DNA from: Rhizobium leguminosarum
GTDB taxonomy: Bacteria; Pseudomonadota; Alphaproteobacteria; Rhizobiales; Rhizobiaceae
Length of the DNA stretch: 64,000 nt
Direction of reading: 5' to 3'
Assembly: GCF_002953715.1 (NCBI RefSeq)
Contig: NZ_CP025013.1
Location: forward strand, 248,001-312,000
The notes beneath the pieces are model-generated. The model worked only from the letters and a program-made list of their open reading frames with translations. It was not told the DNA's origin and made no database searches. How positions within the stretch are numbered: the first letter of the stretch is position 1; each line of letters opens with the position of its first letter. Below are positions 16,931 through 24,655 of the stretch, in pieces. Made by a program: the position numbers and the translations under genes.

Positions 16931-18009
16931 CCATCGCTGCGCCTGTAAATCCTCAGCCCGCGTCGTTCCGCCCAAAGCAGCGGCTCGGCTTCAACACCAG
17001 GGTATCGTTCAACGACGAAGCCGGACCGGCGCAAGGTCTGCGCGACGGGATCGAGTTGTTCAAGGAAGCTGAGCGGCTGGGTTACCAGTCGGGATGGGCC
17101 TATCAGCGACACTTCGACCATTATCTCTCCTCACCGCTTCCGTTCTTTGCCGCTGCCGGTCAGCACACCAAGCGTATCAACCTGGGATCGGCGGTCATCC
17201 CAATGCGCTATCAGGACCCGATCCTGCTCGCCGAAGCGGCCGGTACGACGGACTTGCTCATCGATGGCCGGCTGGAGCTTGCCATCTCGACCGGTGCCAA
17301 CGCGGCGTTCGACGCTGTGTTCGGTACGGTCGACACCGACGCCCGGACGGAAGCAAAACGCCGCCAGGCACGCTTCCTCTCAGCGATCGCAGGCGAAGTC
17401 CTCCATACAGTCGTTTCGCCGGGCCAGGGTGCTCCGCAAGGTGCGGAATTGCGGGTAACGCCGCATAGCCCGACCCTGCGCTCGCGCATTCGGCAAGGTT
17501 CAGCCAGCCTGAGCTCGGCGGTGCAGGCGGCCGAGCTCGGGATCGGGCTTATCTCGGGAACCGTGCAGCACGACCAGGCGGAGGGCGAGACTTTCGGGCA
17601 GTATCAGGCTCGCATTATCGAGGCGTTCCGCGCCACCTGGCGCAGGACGTGGGAAACAGAACCGCCGTCAGTCGCCGTCGCCGCCTCCATCCTGGTTGGG
17701 ACCACCGCCGAACTCCGAGAGAAATACGCTGCCTACGACCTTGAACGTCGCACCATCGGAATTGCCGCGTCGCGTCCCAAAGGTGCCCTCGCACCTGCCA
17801 GCCAGCCTGCCGGTGTTCAGATTTCGCCTGTCTTTCAGGGCGCGCCCGATCAAGTAATCGAGGCCGTATTCAATGATCCGGGCATCGCAGCCGCGGACGA
17901 GGTCGTGCTCTTTTTGCCACCCGGCTTCGGCCTCGCCGAGAACATACGGTTGCTGACCGATCTGGCCGAGACAGTCGCTCCAGGACTTGGCTGGTCGCCT
18001 GCCTCGTAA
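16927..18009 (+). CDS. Luciferase-like flavin-dependent monooxygenase
   Basis: This 360-residue protein has the (beta/alpha)8 luciferase-like monooxygenase core. Visible parts are RLGFNTRVSF at strand 1, LGYQSGWAYQRHFDH, then RINLGSAVIPMRYQDPILLA and DLLIDGRLELAISTG. Such enzymes use reduced FMN supplied by a separate reductase and oxygen to cleave or hydroxylate a substrate, often a C-S bond. It is translationally coupled to the fused ATPase (ATGA), so substrate import and oxidation are encoded in one operon. The C-terminal third is less typical than in SsuD. The substrate is unknown. Confidence 0.85.
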   Translation: MTIAAPVNPQPASFRPKQRLGFNTRVSFNDEAGPAQGLRDGIELFKEAERLGYQSGWAYQRHFDHYLSSPLPFFAAAGQHTKRINLGSAVIPMRYQDPILLAEAAGTTDLLIDGRLELAISTGANAAFDAVFGTVDTDARTEAKRRQARFLSAIAGEVLHTVVSPGQGAPQGAELRVTPHSPTLRSRIRQGSASLSSAVQAAELGIGLISGTVQHDQAEGETFGQYQARIIEAFRATWRRTWETEPPSVAVAASILVGTTAELREKYAAYDLERRTIGIAASRPKGALAPASQPAGVQISPVFQGAPDQVIEAVFNDPGIAAADEVVLFLPPGFGLAENIRLLTDLAETVAPGLGWSPAS

Positions 18010-18130
18010 CCCATGCGCAGGCTACACGTCTCGATGCCAGGATGCTTGAAGCCGGCCTGCGTCAACGCCATCGCGGGGAGCGGGTCCTACTCCATCCGCC
18101 ACGATAGCGAATATTTTCTATAAAATCGAT

Positions 18131-18154
18131 AGAAAGAGAATGACCTGTCTTCCT
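18131..18154. promoter_or_regulatory. 24-bp inverted-repeat element, copy B (second monooxygenase operon)
   Basis: AGAAAGA and TCTTCCT arms surround the spacer GAATGACCTG. It matches copy A at 22 of 24 positions. It is 57 bases before the start of the SsuD-like gene, in the 202-base gap after the first monooxygenase operon. Upstream bases TATTTTCTA are also shared with copy A. Confidence 0.66.
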
Positions 18155-18211
18155 CGCGGTGCTGCCGCGCCTTAACGTCAATGCAATGGTCTGCAACCTG
18201 AAGGAGCTCAC

Positions 18212-19318
18212 ATGCCCGCGGAATTCATTAGCGTCAGCTTTCCCAACGCGTCGAACGACCTCAATCCCATTCCCGACGCGCCTGTGGATCCTCGTTTCCT
18301 GGAACGCTATGCACGCGCCCTCGATGACTACGGTTTCAACTACACGCTGATCCCCTATTCCTCCTCCTCCTTCGATCCGTTCACGCTCGGCGCTACGGTC
18401 CTGGCACACACGAAGCATATCAAGATCATCGTGGCCTTGCGCCCGAACACCGTCTATCCGACGGTCGCCGCCAAATCGCTTGCAACACTCGATCAGTTGA
18501 GCGGCGGGCGTGTTGTCGTTCACTTCATTGCAGGCGGCAGCGACGACGAGCAGGCCCGCGAAGGCGACTTCCTCAACAAAGAGGAGCGCTACGAGCGGCA
18601 GGAAGAATATATCCGGATCCTGCGTCTGGCCTGGACGTCCAAAGAACCCTTCGACTTCGATGGGAAATACTACCAGTTCAAGCAATTCCGCAGCGCGGTG
18701 CGCCCAACCGGTGGCCTGATCCCGATTTCCGTCGGTGGTTCGTCGGATGCCGCCTATCGCATCGGGGGTTCACTGGGCGACATTTTCGGGCTCTGGGGCG
18801 AGCCGCTTGCAGAAACAAAGCAGCAGATCGAACGGATATACGCGGAAGCGGCAAAGGCAGGCCGGACGGATCGCCCTCGCATATGGGTTACCTTCCGGCC
18901 GATCGTGGCTGAAACTGACGAGTTGGCATGGGAGAAGGCGCATAGAGTTCTCGACCAGTTGAATGAAAACCGTCAGAAAGGCTTGGCACGTGCCCCAATC
19001 AACGCGGCACGCCCGGCTAATGTCGGTTCGCAGCGGCTTCTGGATATCGCGGCACGCGGCGATGTCCATGACCGCGCTCTATGGTATCCGACGGTGACCG
19101 CGACCAATGCTGGCGGCGCCACCACTGCGCTGGTGGGTTCGCCGCGCACCATTGCAGATTCCATCCTCGACTACATCGATCTTGGCTGCGATCTGATCTC
19201 GATCCGCGGCTATGACAATTACAATGATGCGGTCGACTACGGCCGTTACATCCTGCCGCTCGTGCGTGAAGGCATTCGCGAACGGGAAGAGGCGAATAAG
19301 AAGAAGAGTGCTGCGTGA
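18212..19318 (+). CDS. SsuD-like flavin-dependent alkanesulfonate-type monooxygenase
   Basis: This 368-residue protein is close to the usual SsuD/LLM length. Family segments are IKIIVALRPNTVYPTVAAKS, LDQLSGGRVVVHFIAGGSDDE and FLNKEERYERQEEYI. These enzymes use FMNH2 and oxygen to release sulfite from sulfonates or to oxidise other organosulfur compounds. AAGGAG stands eight bases before the ATG. It is followed by SfnB-like and FMN-reductase genes, a combination known from alkylsulfone and sulfonate use in other bacteria. Element B is in front. The exact substrate is inferred only as organosulfur. Confidence 0.87.
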   Translation: MPAEFISVSFPNASNDLNPIPDAPVDPRFLERYARALDDYGFNYTLIPYSSSSFDPFTLGATVLAHTKHIKIIVALRPNTVYPTVAAKSLATLDQLSGGRVVVHFIAGGSDDEQAREGDFLNKEERYERQEEYIRILRLAWTSKEPFDFDGKYYQFKQFRSAVRPTGGLIPISVGGSSDAAYRIGGSLGDIFGLWGEPLAETKQQIERIYAEAAKAGRTDRPRIWVTFRPIVAETDELAWEKAHRVLDQLNENRQKGLARAPINAARPANVGSQRLLDIAARGDVHDRALWYPTVTATNAGGATTALVGSPRTIADSILDYIDLGCDLISIRGYDNYNDAVDYGRYILPLVREGIREREEANKKKSAA

Positions 19319-19435
19319 TGCGTGCAGTCTGGCCCGAGCGCCGGACTGCACATCTCCATCTTCTCAACGCAGCCGGATCTGCTGTCCTTTGCCTGGGGAT
19401 ATTGCTCCCTTAACAGCCAGAAAGCGTCGACCCGC

Positions 19436-20617
19436 ATGTCCCATGATGTAACCGTCCTCGATGAAACCGTGCGCGTTATCGCGGACGCCGCACCGGATGC
19501 GGATCGAACCGGTCAATTTCCCTGGATCGGTATCCGGGCCGTTCATCAGAGCGGCCTCCTAGAGAGCACTGTTGCAAACCGCTATGGCGGTCAAGGCGGA
19601 ACACTCGCTGATGCGGCCCACATTCTGGCGGCGTTGGGGCGGGGTGATCCCTCCGTGGCGCTGATCAGCGCCATGACGATCTTCAATCACCTCGGCCAAG
19701 CCGCTAAGAACCATTGGCCTGATGATCTGTACAGGCGCCTGCTGGCGGAGGCTAAGCAGAAACCGCTATTGCTCAACGCCGCACGCGTCGAGCCGGAACT
19801 GGGGTCTCCGGCCCGCGGCGGCCTCCCCGCGACTGTCGCCCGCCGCACGGCAAGCGGCTGGTCGATCTCCGGTCGCAAGCGCTTCGTCACCGGCGCACAC
19901 GGTCTTACGCATTTCCTTGTCTGGGCGCATACCGACGAAACGCCTGCGCGGGTCGGAACGTTCGTCGTGCCGAATGGATTGCCCGGCATCCACGTGATCG
20001 AGAACTGGAACAGCCTGGGCATGCGCGCCTCAGGTTCGCATGACGTCGAATATAGCGACGTCGAGATCCCGGCGGAAAACGTGCTGGAACTCGTCGATCC
20101 ATCGGTGGCCCAGCAGGACAATCGTGCCCATGCGGCGATCACGCTGGCGCTGACCGCGATCTATCTCGGCGCAGCCGAGGCCGCGCAGGCGGCCTTCATC
20201 CGCTTCGCGCATGAGCGCGTGCCTGCCAATCTCGGCCATCCCATTGCCCGGACAGAGCGGTTCGTGGCGCTCTCGGGCGAGATCGACCTGCTCGTCTCCG
20301 GCGCCCGGCAGATCATTTTCGGCGCGCTCGAAGCCAACCATGGCGACGCGGAAAAGATGATAAGGGCTCGGCTGATCGCAGGCCGGCAACTGCGCGAAGC
20401 CGTGCAGATCGCGGTACGCGGCCTTGGCAATCCGGGTCTTGGTGCCGACCTGGGGCTTGAACGGCATTTCAGGGATATCCAATCCGTGCTCGTCCACGCG
20501 CCCCAGGAAGATACATCTATTTCGATATTGGGCCGTGCCGCCTTTGATCGATGGAATCGAGAGGAAAGTGCCCGCTCAAGCTATCCGGCAGGGCTGACGG
20601 TTCTCAAAACAGCATAG
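19436..20617 (+). CDS. Acyl-CoA dehydrogenase-fold monooxygenase, SfnB/DszC type
   Basis: The protein is 393 residues from the ATG at 19436. A GTG at 19322 would add 38 unconserved residues and abut the previous stop, so it is less likely. The fold is acyl-CoA dehydrogenase, with LLESTVANRYGGQGGTLADA at the N-terminal helical part, then WSISGRKRFVTGAHG and WNSLGMRASGSHDVEY, and C-terminal RDIQSVLVHAPQ. Proteins of this branch act as FMNH2-dependent oxygenases in sulfur scavenging (SfnB, DszC) and not in beta-oxidation. It probably uses flavin from the FMN reductase encoded next. Confidence 0.85.
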   Translation: MSHDVTVLDETVRVIADAAPDADRTGQFPWIGIRAVHQSGLLESTVANRYGGQGGTLADAAHILAALGRGDPSVALISAMTIFNHLGQAAKNHWPDDLYRRLLAEAKQKPLLLNAARVEPELGSPARGGLPATVARRTASGWSISGRKRFVTGAHGLTHFLVWAHTDETPARVGTFVVPNGLPGIHVIENWNSLGMRASGSHDVEYSDVEIPAENVLELVDPSVAQQDNRAHAAITLALTAIYLGAAEAAQAAFIRFAHERVPANLGHPIARTERFVALSGEIDLLVSGARQIIFGALEANHGDAEKMIRARLIAGRQLREAVQIAVRGLGNPGLGADLGLERHFRDIQSVLVHAPQEDTSISILGRAAFDRWNREESARSSYPAGLTVLKTA

Positions 20618-20690
20618 TGAACAGAGCGCCTCGCCCGATGACCTCCCTCCTCCCTCGCATGATCGAGGCGAACTCGCGAAAGGAATTTAG

Positions 20691-21251
20691 ATGAGCAACG
20701 AACTGATCGTCGGCTTTTCGGGCAATCTCTCCCGCCCGTCCAGCACCAGGCGTTTCGTGGAGAGTGTCACGGAATCGCTAGCGAAGCAGGCCGGCCTGCA
20801 GCATGCGGTGTTCGACGTCGAAGACCTCGGCATCTCACTGGCGGCCGCAAGATCGGTCGCGGACCTCGATACGGCAGCAAAAAAGGTGATCCAAACAATC
20901 ATCGAGGCCGAAGCGCTCGTTATCGGTTCGCCAACCTACAAAGGGAGCTACACGGGCCTGTTCAAGCACGTCTTCGATCTACTCGATCCGGCAGACTTGC
21001 GCGGCAAACCCGTCATCCTGACGGCAACCGGCGGGGGCGATCGACACTCCCTCGTTGTCGAGCATCAGCTTCGCCCGCTGTTTGCTTTTTTCGAGGCTTT
21101 TGTGCTGCCGACGGCAATCTATGCCTCAAGCCGCGATTTCACTGATGGCATTCCGTCAACGGCTATTCTCGGTCGCGTAAACCAGGCGCTGGCGGAGGCC
21201 TCCGTCCTTGTGAAGACCCGCTCGACAGCAGGCGCAATTGCCGCGGAATAA
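20691..21251 (+). CDS. NAD(P)H-dependent FMN reductase, MsuE/SsuE type
   Basis: This 186-residue flavodoxin-fold protein has the family motifs GFSGNLSRPSSTRRFVES at the phosphate-binding loop and GSPTYKGSYTGLFKHVFDLL (about residues 80-99). The segment LTATGGGDRHSLVVEHQLRP is typical of MsuE/SsuE reductases. It makes FMNH2 for the two luciferase-like monooxygenases and the SfnB-like enzyme of this cluster. A ribosome binding site AAAGGAA precedes the ATG. The next gene starts 16 bases after its stop. Confidence 0.9.
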   Translation: MSNELIVGFSGNLSRPSSTRRFVESVTESLAKQAGLQHAVFDVEDLGISLAAARSVADLDTAAKKVIQTIIEAEALVIGSPTYKGSYTGLFKHVFDLLDPADLRGKPVILTATGGGDRHSLVVEHQLRPLFAFFEAFVLPTAIYASSRDFTDGIPSTAILGRVNQALAEASVLVKTRSTAGAIAAE

Positions 21252-21267
21252 GTCGTCGGCTGGCAAA

Positions 21268-22272
21268 ATGACAGCACAAAAGAAATACGTCGTCGGCATC
21301 ACCGATCACATGTTCGGCGCCCCTGATCTCGAGGCCGAGGTGCTCGGTGACGATGTCGAGATCGATTTCTTCGCCACCACAGACGAAGCGCTTTTCTCGC
21401 CCGAGCGCTTGGCCCGGCTTGATGCCCTGATGGTCTGGGGCGCACGGCTCGGGCCGAAAAGTATCGCCCATCTTTCACGCTGCAGGGGCGTCGTCCGCTA
21501 CGGTGTCGGCTACGAGAAGATCGATCTTTCGGCACTCGCGAGTGCCGGCATTCCGTTTGCCAACAATCCCGATTACGGCACGGAGGAAGTCGCCGACCAT
21601 GCGCTCGCGATGATCCTGTCGCTGCACCGGCGACTCTGGGAGCATGATGCCCGCGCCCGTGGCTATACGACAGGATGGCAGGTCCATAGCCTCAAGCCAC
21701 TTGCCCGCTCGAACCGGACCACGGTGGGTGTTATAGGTGTCGGACGGATCGGGACGGCTGTGGTCAATCGTCTGAAGCCCTTCGGCTTCCGCATCCTGGG
21801 CTATGATCCCGGCCAGCCGCGCGGCCATGAAAAGGCGATCGGCTATGAACGCACCGACCGGTTGGATGACATCTTCGCCCAGGCGGATATCGTCACCCTG
21901 CATTGCCCGGCAAACGACGAGACGCGCGGTATTCTTGGCGCGGATGGGCTTTCCCGGCTGAAACCCGGAGCCATCCTGGTCAACACCGCGCGCGGAGAAC
22001 TGCTCGACGATCTCGATGCCCTCGAAGCCTCACTGCGAAATGGTCATCTCGCGGCGGCGGCGATCGACACACTGGCGCAGGAGCCGCCGCGCGATCATTC
22101 ACTGCTGACAGCATGGCGCGATAGGAGTGACTGGCTTGAGGGGCGGCTGGTGATAACGCCGCACAATGCCTTCTACTCCGATCATGCAGCCATCGAGATG
22201 CGCCACAACGCAGCGCAGACCGTCAAGATCCTGCTCGACCAGGGCCGACTGCGAAATCAGATCACGGCGTGA
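21268..22272 (+). CDS. D-2-hydroxyacid dehydrogenase, CtBP-like
   Basis: The protein is 334 residues from the ATG at 21268; a TTG at 21238 is possible but overlaps the previous gene. The fold is a 2-hydroxyacid dehydrogenase: NAD loop GVIGVGRIGTAVVNRL, catalytic arginine in VNTARGELLDD, and histidine in TPHNAFYSDH. GYEKIDLSALASAGIPFANN is the usual substrate-domain segment. The NPDYGTEEVADHA region places it in the C-terminal-binding-protein-like branch. It ends the sulfur-type cluster and could handle a 2-oxo acid left after desulfurisation (inference). Confidence 0.88.
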   Translation: MTAQKKYVVGITDHMFGAPDLEAEVLGDDVEIDFFATTDEALFSPERLARLDALMVWGARLGPKSIAHLSRCRGVVRYGVGYEKIDLSALASAGIPFANNPDYGTEEVADHALAMILSLHRRLWEHDARARGYTTGWQVHSLKPLARSNRTTVGVIGVGRIGTAVVNRLKPFGFRILGYDPGQPRGHEKAIGYERTDRLDDIFAQADIVTLHCPANDETRGILGADGLSRLKPGAILVNTARGELLDDLDALEASLRNGHLAAAAIDTLAQEPPRDHSLLTAWRDRSDWLEGRLVITPHNAFYSDHAAIEMRHNAAQTVKILLDQGRLRNQITA

Positions 22273-22496
22273 GCGGCGGTCATTCGGAAACGAGACGCCA
22301 GGTCGAGCGCTTGCTGTCCCGCCTGACCGGAGTGCAAATCACGTGTAGGTCTACCGACTGACAGGTGATCGCCTTGAACGGATGTGAACCAACAACCCGC
22401 CTATTTACGAAACCTTAGTTTCTCGAAGATGCAGATATCGCCTTCGCGTGACCTGAAATCGAGCGAGACCGGTCGGGGCTTCCCGCCACTCGGGCC

Positions 22497-23390
22497 TCAG
22501 CGACCTTCCTCCGCGGGGTCATGCGCCTGTTGGAAACAATCGATCAGCATGTCGGTCAGTACACGCACCTTCCGCGCGGGATGCTGACCCGGCGGGCGAA
22601 TGACATAAACGCCTGCCGGAGGGGGCGGATGGCGTGTCATGACCGGAACCAGCGCGCCGGAGGCGACATGATCATCGATGACGCCATCGGGGATCCAGGC
22701 GATGCCTAGCCCTTTCAAAGCCGCGGCAAGGAGAGCCATGGCGTTGTCGGCCTTGAAGCGCCCACGCGGGTAGACCGTGACAATCTCCTCGCCATCCATG
22801 AATTGCCAGGCCTCCGTTCCCTGCATGAGGGCCTCGTGGGTGGCGAGATCCTCCGGCTTTTCGGGAGACCCCTGCGCCCTGATATAGTCGGGGCTTGCGA
22901 CCAGCTTCCCATAGATCGGCCCAACGCGCCTTGCGATCAGGTTGGAATCCTGCAGATAGCCGACGCGGATCGCGCAATCGAAGCCCTCAGCGATGAGATC
23001 GACGAAGCGATCGCTATAGACGGTTTGGATCTGGAGCTGCGGGTGGCGTTGGGCCATGTCAGCGAGCACGGGCGCGAAGTGGGTCGGGCCGAAGGACAGC
23101 GGAACGGCCACTCTCAGGCGGCCCCGAAGGTCGCCGGCGGGCAGGATCGTTTCCCTGGCGATATCGATCTCGGCACACACTCTCGCCGCATGATCGCGAA
23201 ACGTGATCCCAGCCTCGGTCAGGGCCGCGCCGCGGGTGGTTCGTGCCAGAAGCTGGACGCCGAGGTCGGCTTCGAGCCGGGCCAGCCGCCGGCTGACGAT
23301 CGACTTGGAGACGCCGAGCCTGCGCGCGGCGGGCGAAACGCCTCCGGCATCGGCGACCTCGACGAATGTCCGCAGCTCTTCGATCTCCAT
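22497..23390 (-). CDS. LysR family transcriptional regulator
   Basis: The protein is 297 residues from the ATG at 23390, where the conserved LysR start MEIEELRTFVEVADAGGVSP begins; GGGGAA serves as ribosome binding site. The helix-turn-helix continues as ARRLGVSKSIVSRRLARLEA, and the effector domain starts at GDLRGRLRVAVPLSFG. AIRVGYLQDSNLIARRV is typical of the group that controls oxidoreductases and hydrolases. It is divergent from the YcaC-type hydrolase gene with 153 bases between starts, so that gene is the likely target. Confidence 0.9.
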   Translation of the reverse strand: MEIEELRTFVEVADAGGVSPAARRLGVSKSIVSRRLARLEADLGVQLLARTTRGAALTEAGITFRDHAARVCAEIDIARETILPAGDLRGRLRVAVPLSFGPTHFAPVLADMAQRHPQLQIQTVYSDRFVDLIAEGFDCAIRVGYLQDSNLIARRVGPIYGKLVASPDYIRAQGSPEKPEDLATHEALMQGTEAWQFMDGEEIVTVYPRGRFKADNAMALLAAALKGLGIAWIPDGVIDDHVASGALVPVMTRHPPPPAGVYVIRPPGQHPARKVRVLTDMLIDCFQQAHDPAEEGR

Positions 23391-23543
23391 TTTAGCGTTC
23401 CCCGTTTCGCGACACAGCGTGGCCCGAAAGGGTACTACCGCATCACAGGTGGGAACGGCAATACTGCTCCCAGGCAACGTCACTCCTGACGCATGTCTCC
23501 GGAAAAACCAATGCCGCGCACAACGGCAGCAAAGGAAGTATTC

Positions 23544-24197
23544 ATGACCTTTCGTAATGGCCTTGCTTCGCTTCTTCGTCCCGAAGATTCGGTACTCGTT
23601 TTGATCGACCACCAGCCCTACCAGCTCGCGAACCTGAACAGCCACGATCCGCAGGCGGTGGTCAACAATTCGACCGCCCTGGCGAAGGTCGCGAAGGCCT
23701 TCGGCGTCCCCACTATCCTGACCAGCGTCGTTGCCGATCGGGGCGGCCTGATCTTCCCCCACATCACCGATGTCTTTCCCGGGCAGGAGGTGATCGACCG
23801 GACGTTCATCAACACCTGGGAGGACCAGAAGGTTGTGGATGCGGTCAAGGCGACCGGCCGCAAGCAGCTGATCATCGCCGGCCTGTGGACCGAGATCTGC
23901 GTCGCGATGCCGGCAATCCAGGCGCTGGGCGAAGGTTGGGATGTCACGGTGATCACCGACGCCTCGGGCGGCACGTCGGTCGAGGCCCACGAGGTGGCCA
24001 TCCAGCGTATGATCGCGGCCGGCGCGAACATGATGACCTGGCTGGCGCTGGCATCCGAGTGGCAGCGCGACTGGGCGCGCACCGAGCATGTCGGCCAGCT
24101 GACGGAGGTGCTCAAGCAACACGCCGCTGGCAGCGGCATCGCCTATCTGTGGGAGCAGCAGTTACTCAACACGCCGGTGCCAAGCACCGCGGGCTGA
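23544..24197 (+). CDS. Isochorismatase-superfamily hydrolase, YcaC type
   Basis: The protein is 217 residues from the ATG at 23544, with AAGGAAG eight bases upstream. The cysteine-hydrolase residues are D22 in LVLIDHQPYQ and C119 in LWTEICVAM, with a lysine in the ATGRKQ segment before the core strand. GLWTEICVAMPAIQALGEGW and SGGTSVEAHE are typical of YcaC-like proteins, which hydrolyse amides or other unknown substrates as multimers. It is divergent from a LysR regulator that probably controls it. Confidence 0.88.
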   Translation: MTFRNGLASLLRPEDSVLVLIDHQPYQLANLNSHDPQAVVNNSTALAKVAKAFGVPTILTSVVADRGGLIFPHITDVFPGQEVIDRTFINTWEDQKVVDAVKATGRKQLIIAGLWTEICVAMPAIQALGEGWDVTVITDASGGTSVEAHEVAIQRMIAAGANMMTWLALASEWQRDWARTEHVGQLTEVLKQHAAGSGIAYLWEQQLLNTPVPSTAG

Positions 24198-24204
24198 TCT
24201 GGGC

Positions 24205-24261
24205 GGGGATGACGGGACCCTTGAGGTAAAACTCACCGTTTTGTCGATCCTCGTCATCCCC
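24205..24261. repeat. 57-bp compound palindrome in an intergenic region
   Basis: GGGGATGACG (24205-24214) and CGTCATCCCC (24252-24261) form a perfect 10-bp outer stem. Inside it GAGG pairs with CCTC, and AAAAC pairs with GTTTT around a five-base loop. It begins eight bases after the hydrolase stop. It may act as a terminator or be an intergenic palindromic repeat. The rest of the 458-base gap 24198-24655 shows no gene I can support. Confidence 0.5.
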
Positions 24262-24655
24262 TCTCGATACGAAGCCGGGCATGCGCGGAGGCCAGTGGCC
24301 AGCATGATCAACGACCACCTGCCGCGCTGCTTCGTCAATATGCGGGTCGGAAGCCAACGCCCCTCAGGCCGACCTGGAATATTGCTTTAGCGTCGGATTT
24401 CAGCGGGCATCCTCCTCAATCTCGCTTCGGGCGAGCTTCCATCATTGGATGGCCCACCTCATCGAGGATGATTGGGGTCTTGAAAGGAATCGAACGTGAA
24501 TTCGGCCTGGCACCAGTGAGACTTTGGCCCGATATGACACGTTAACGACATACTGTCGTCCCCTGGTACAAAATCATTAGGGCAAGCATATCGTCTTTTG
24601 GGGCGGAATTCGCGGCTCGTCTTGCCTCCGGTCGTCTGCTCCCTAGATCCGACAC

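Noticed and set aside
24166..24357. Possible 63-residue minus-strand gene in the gap after the YcaC-type gene
   Set aside because: Its central part is encoded by the compound palindrome and no ribosome binding site or family was seen.
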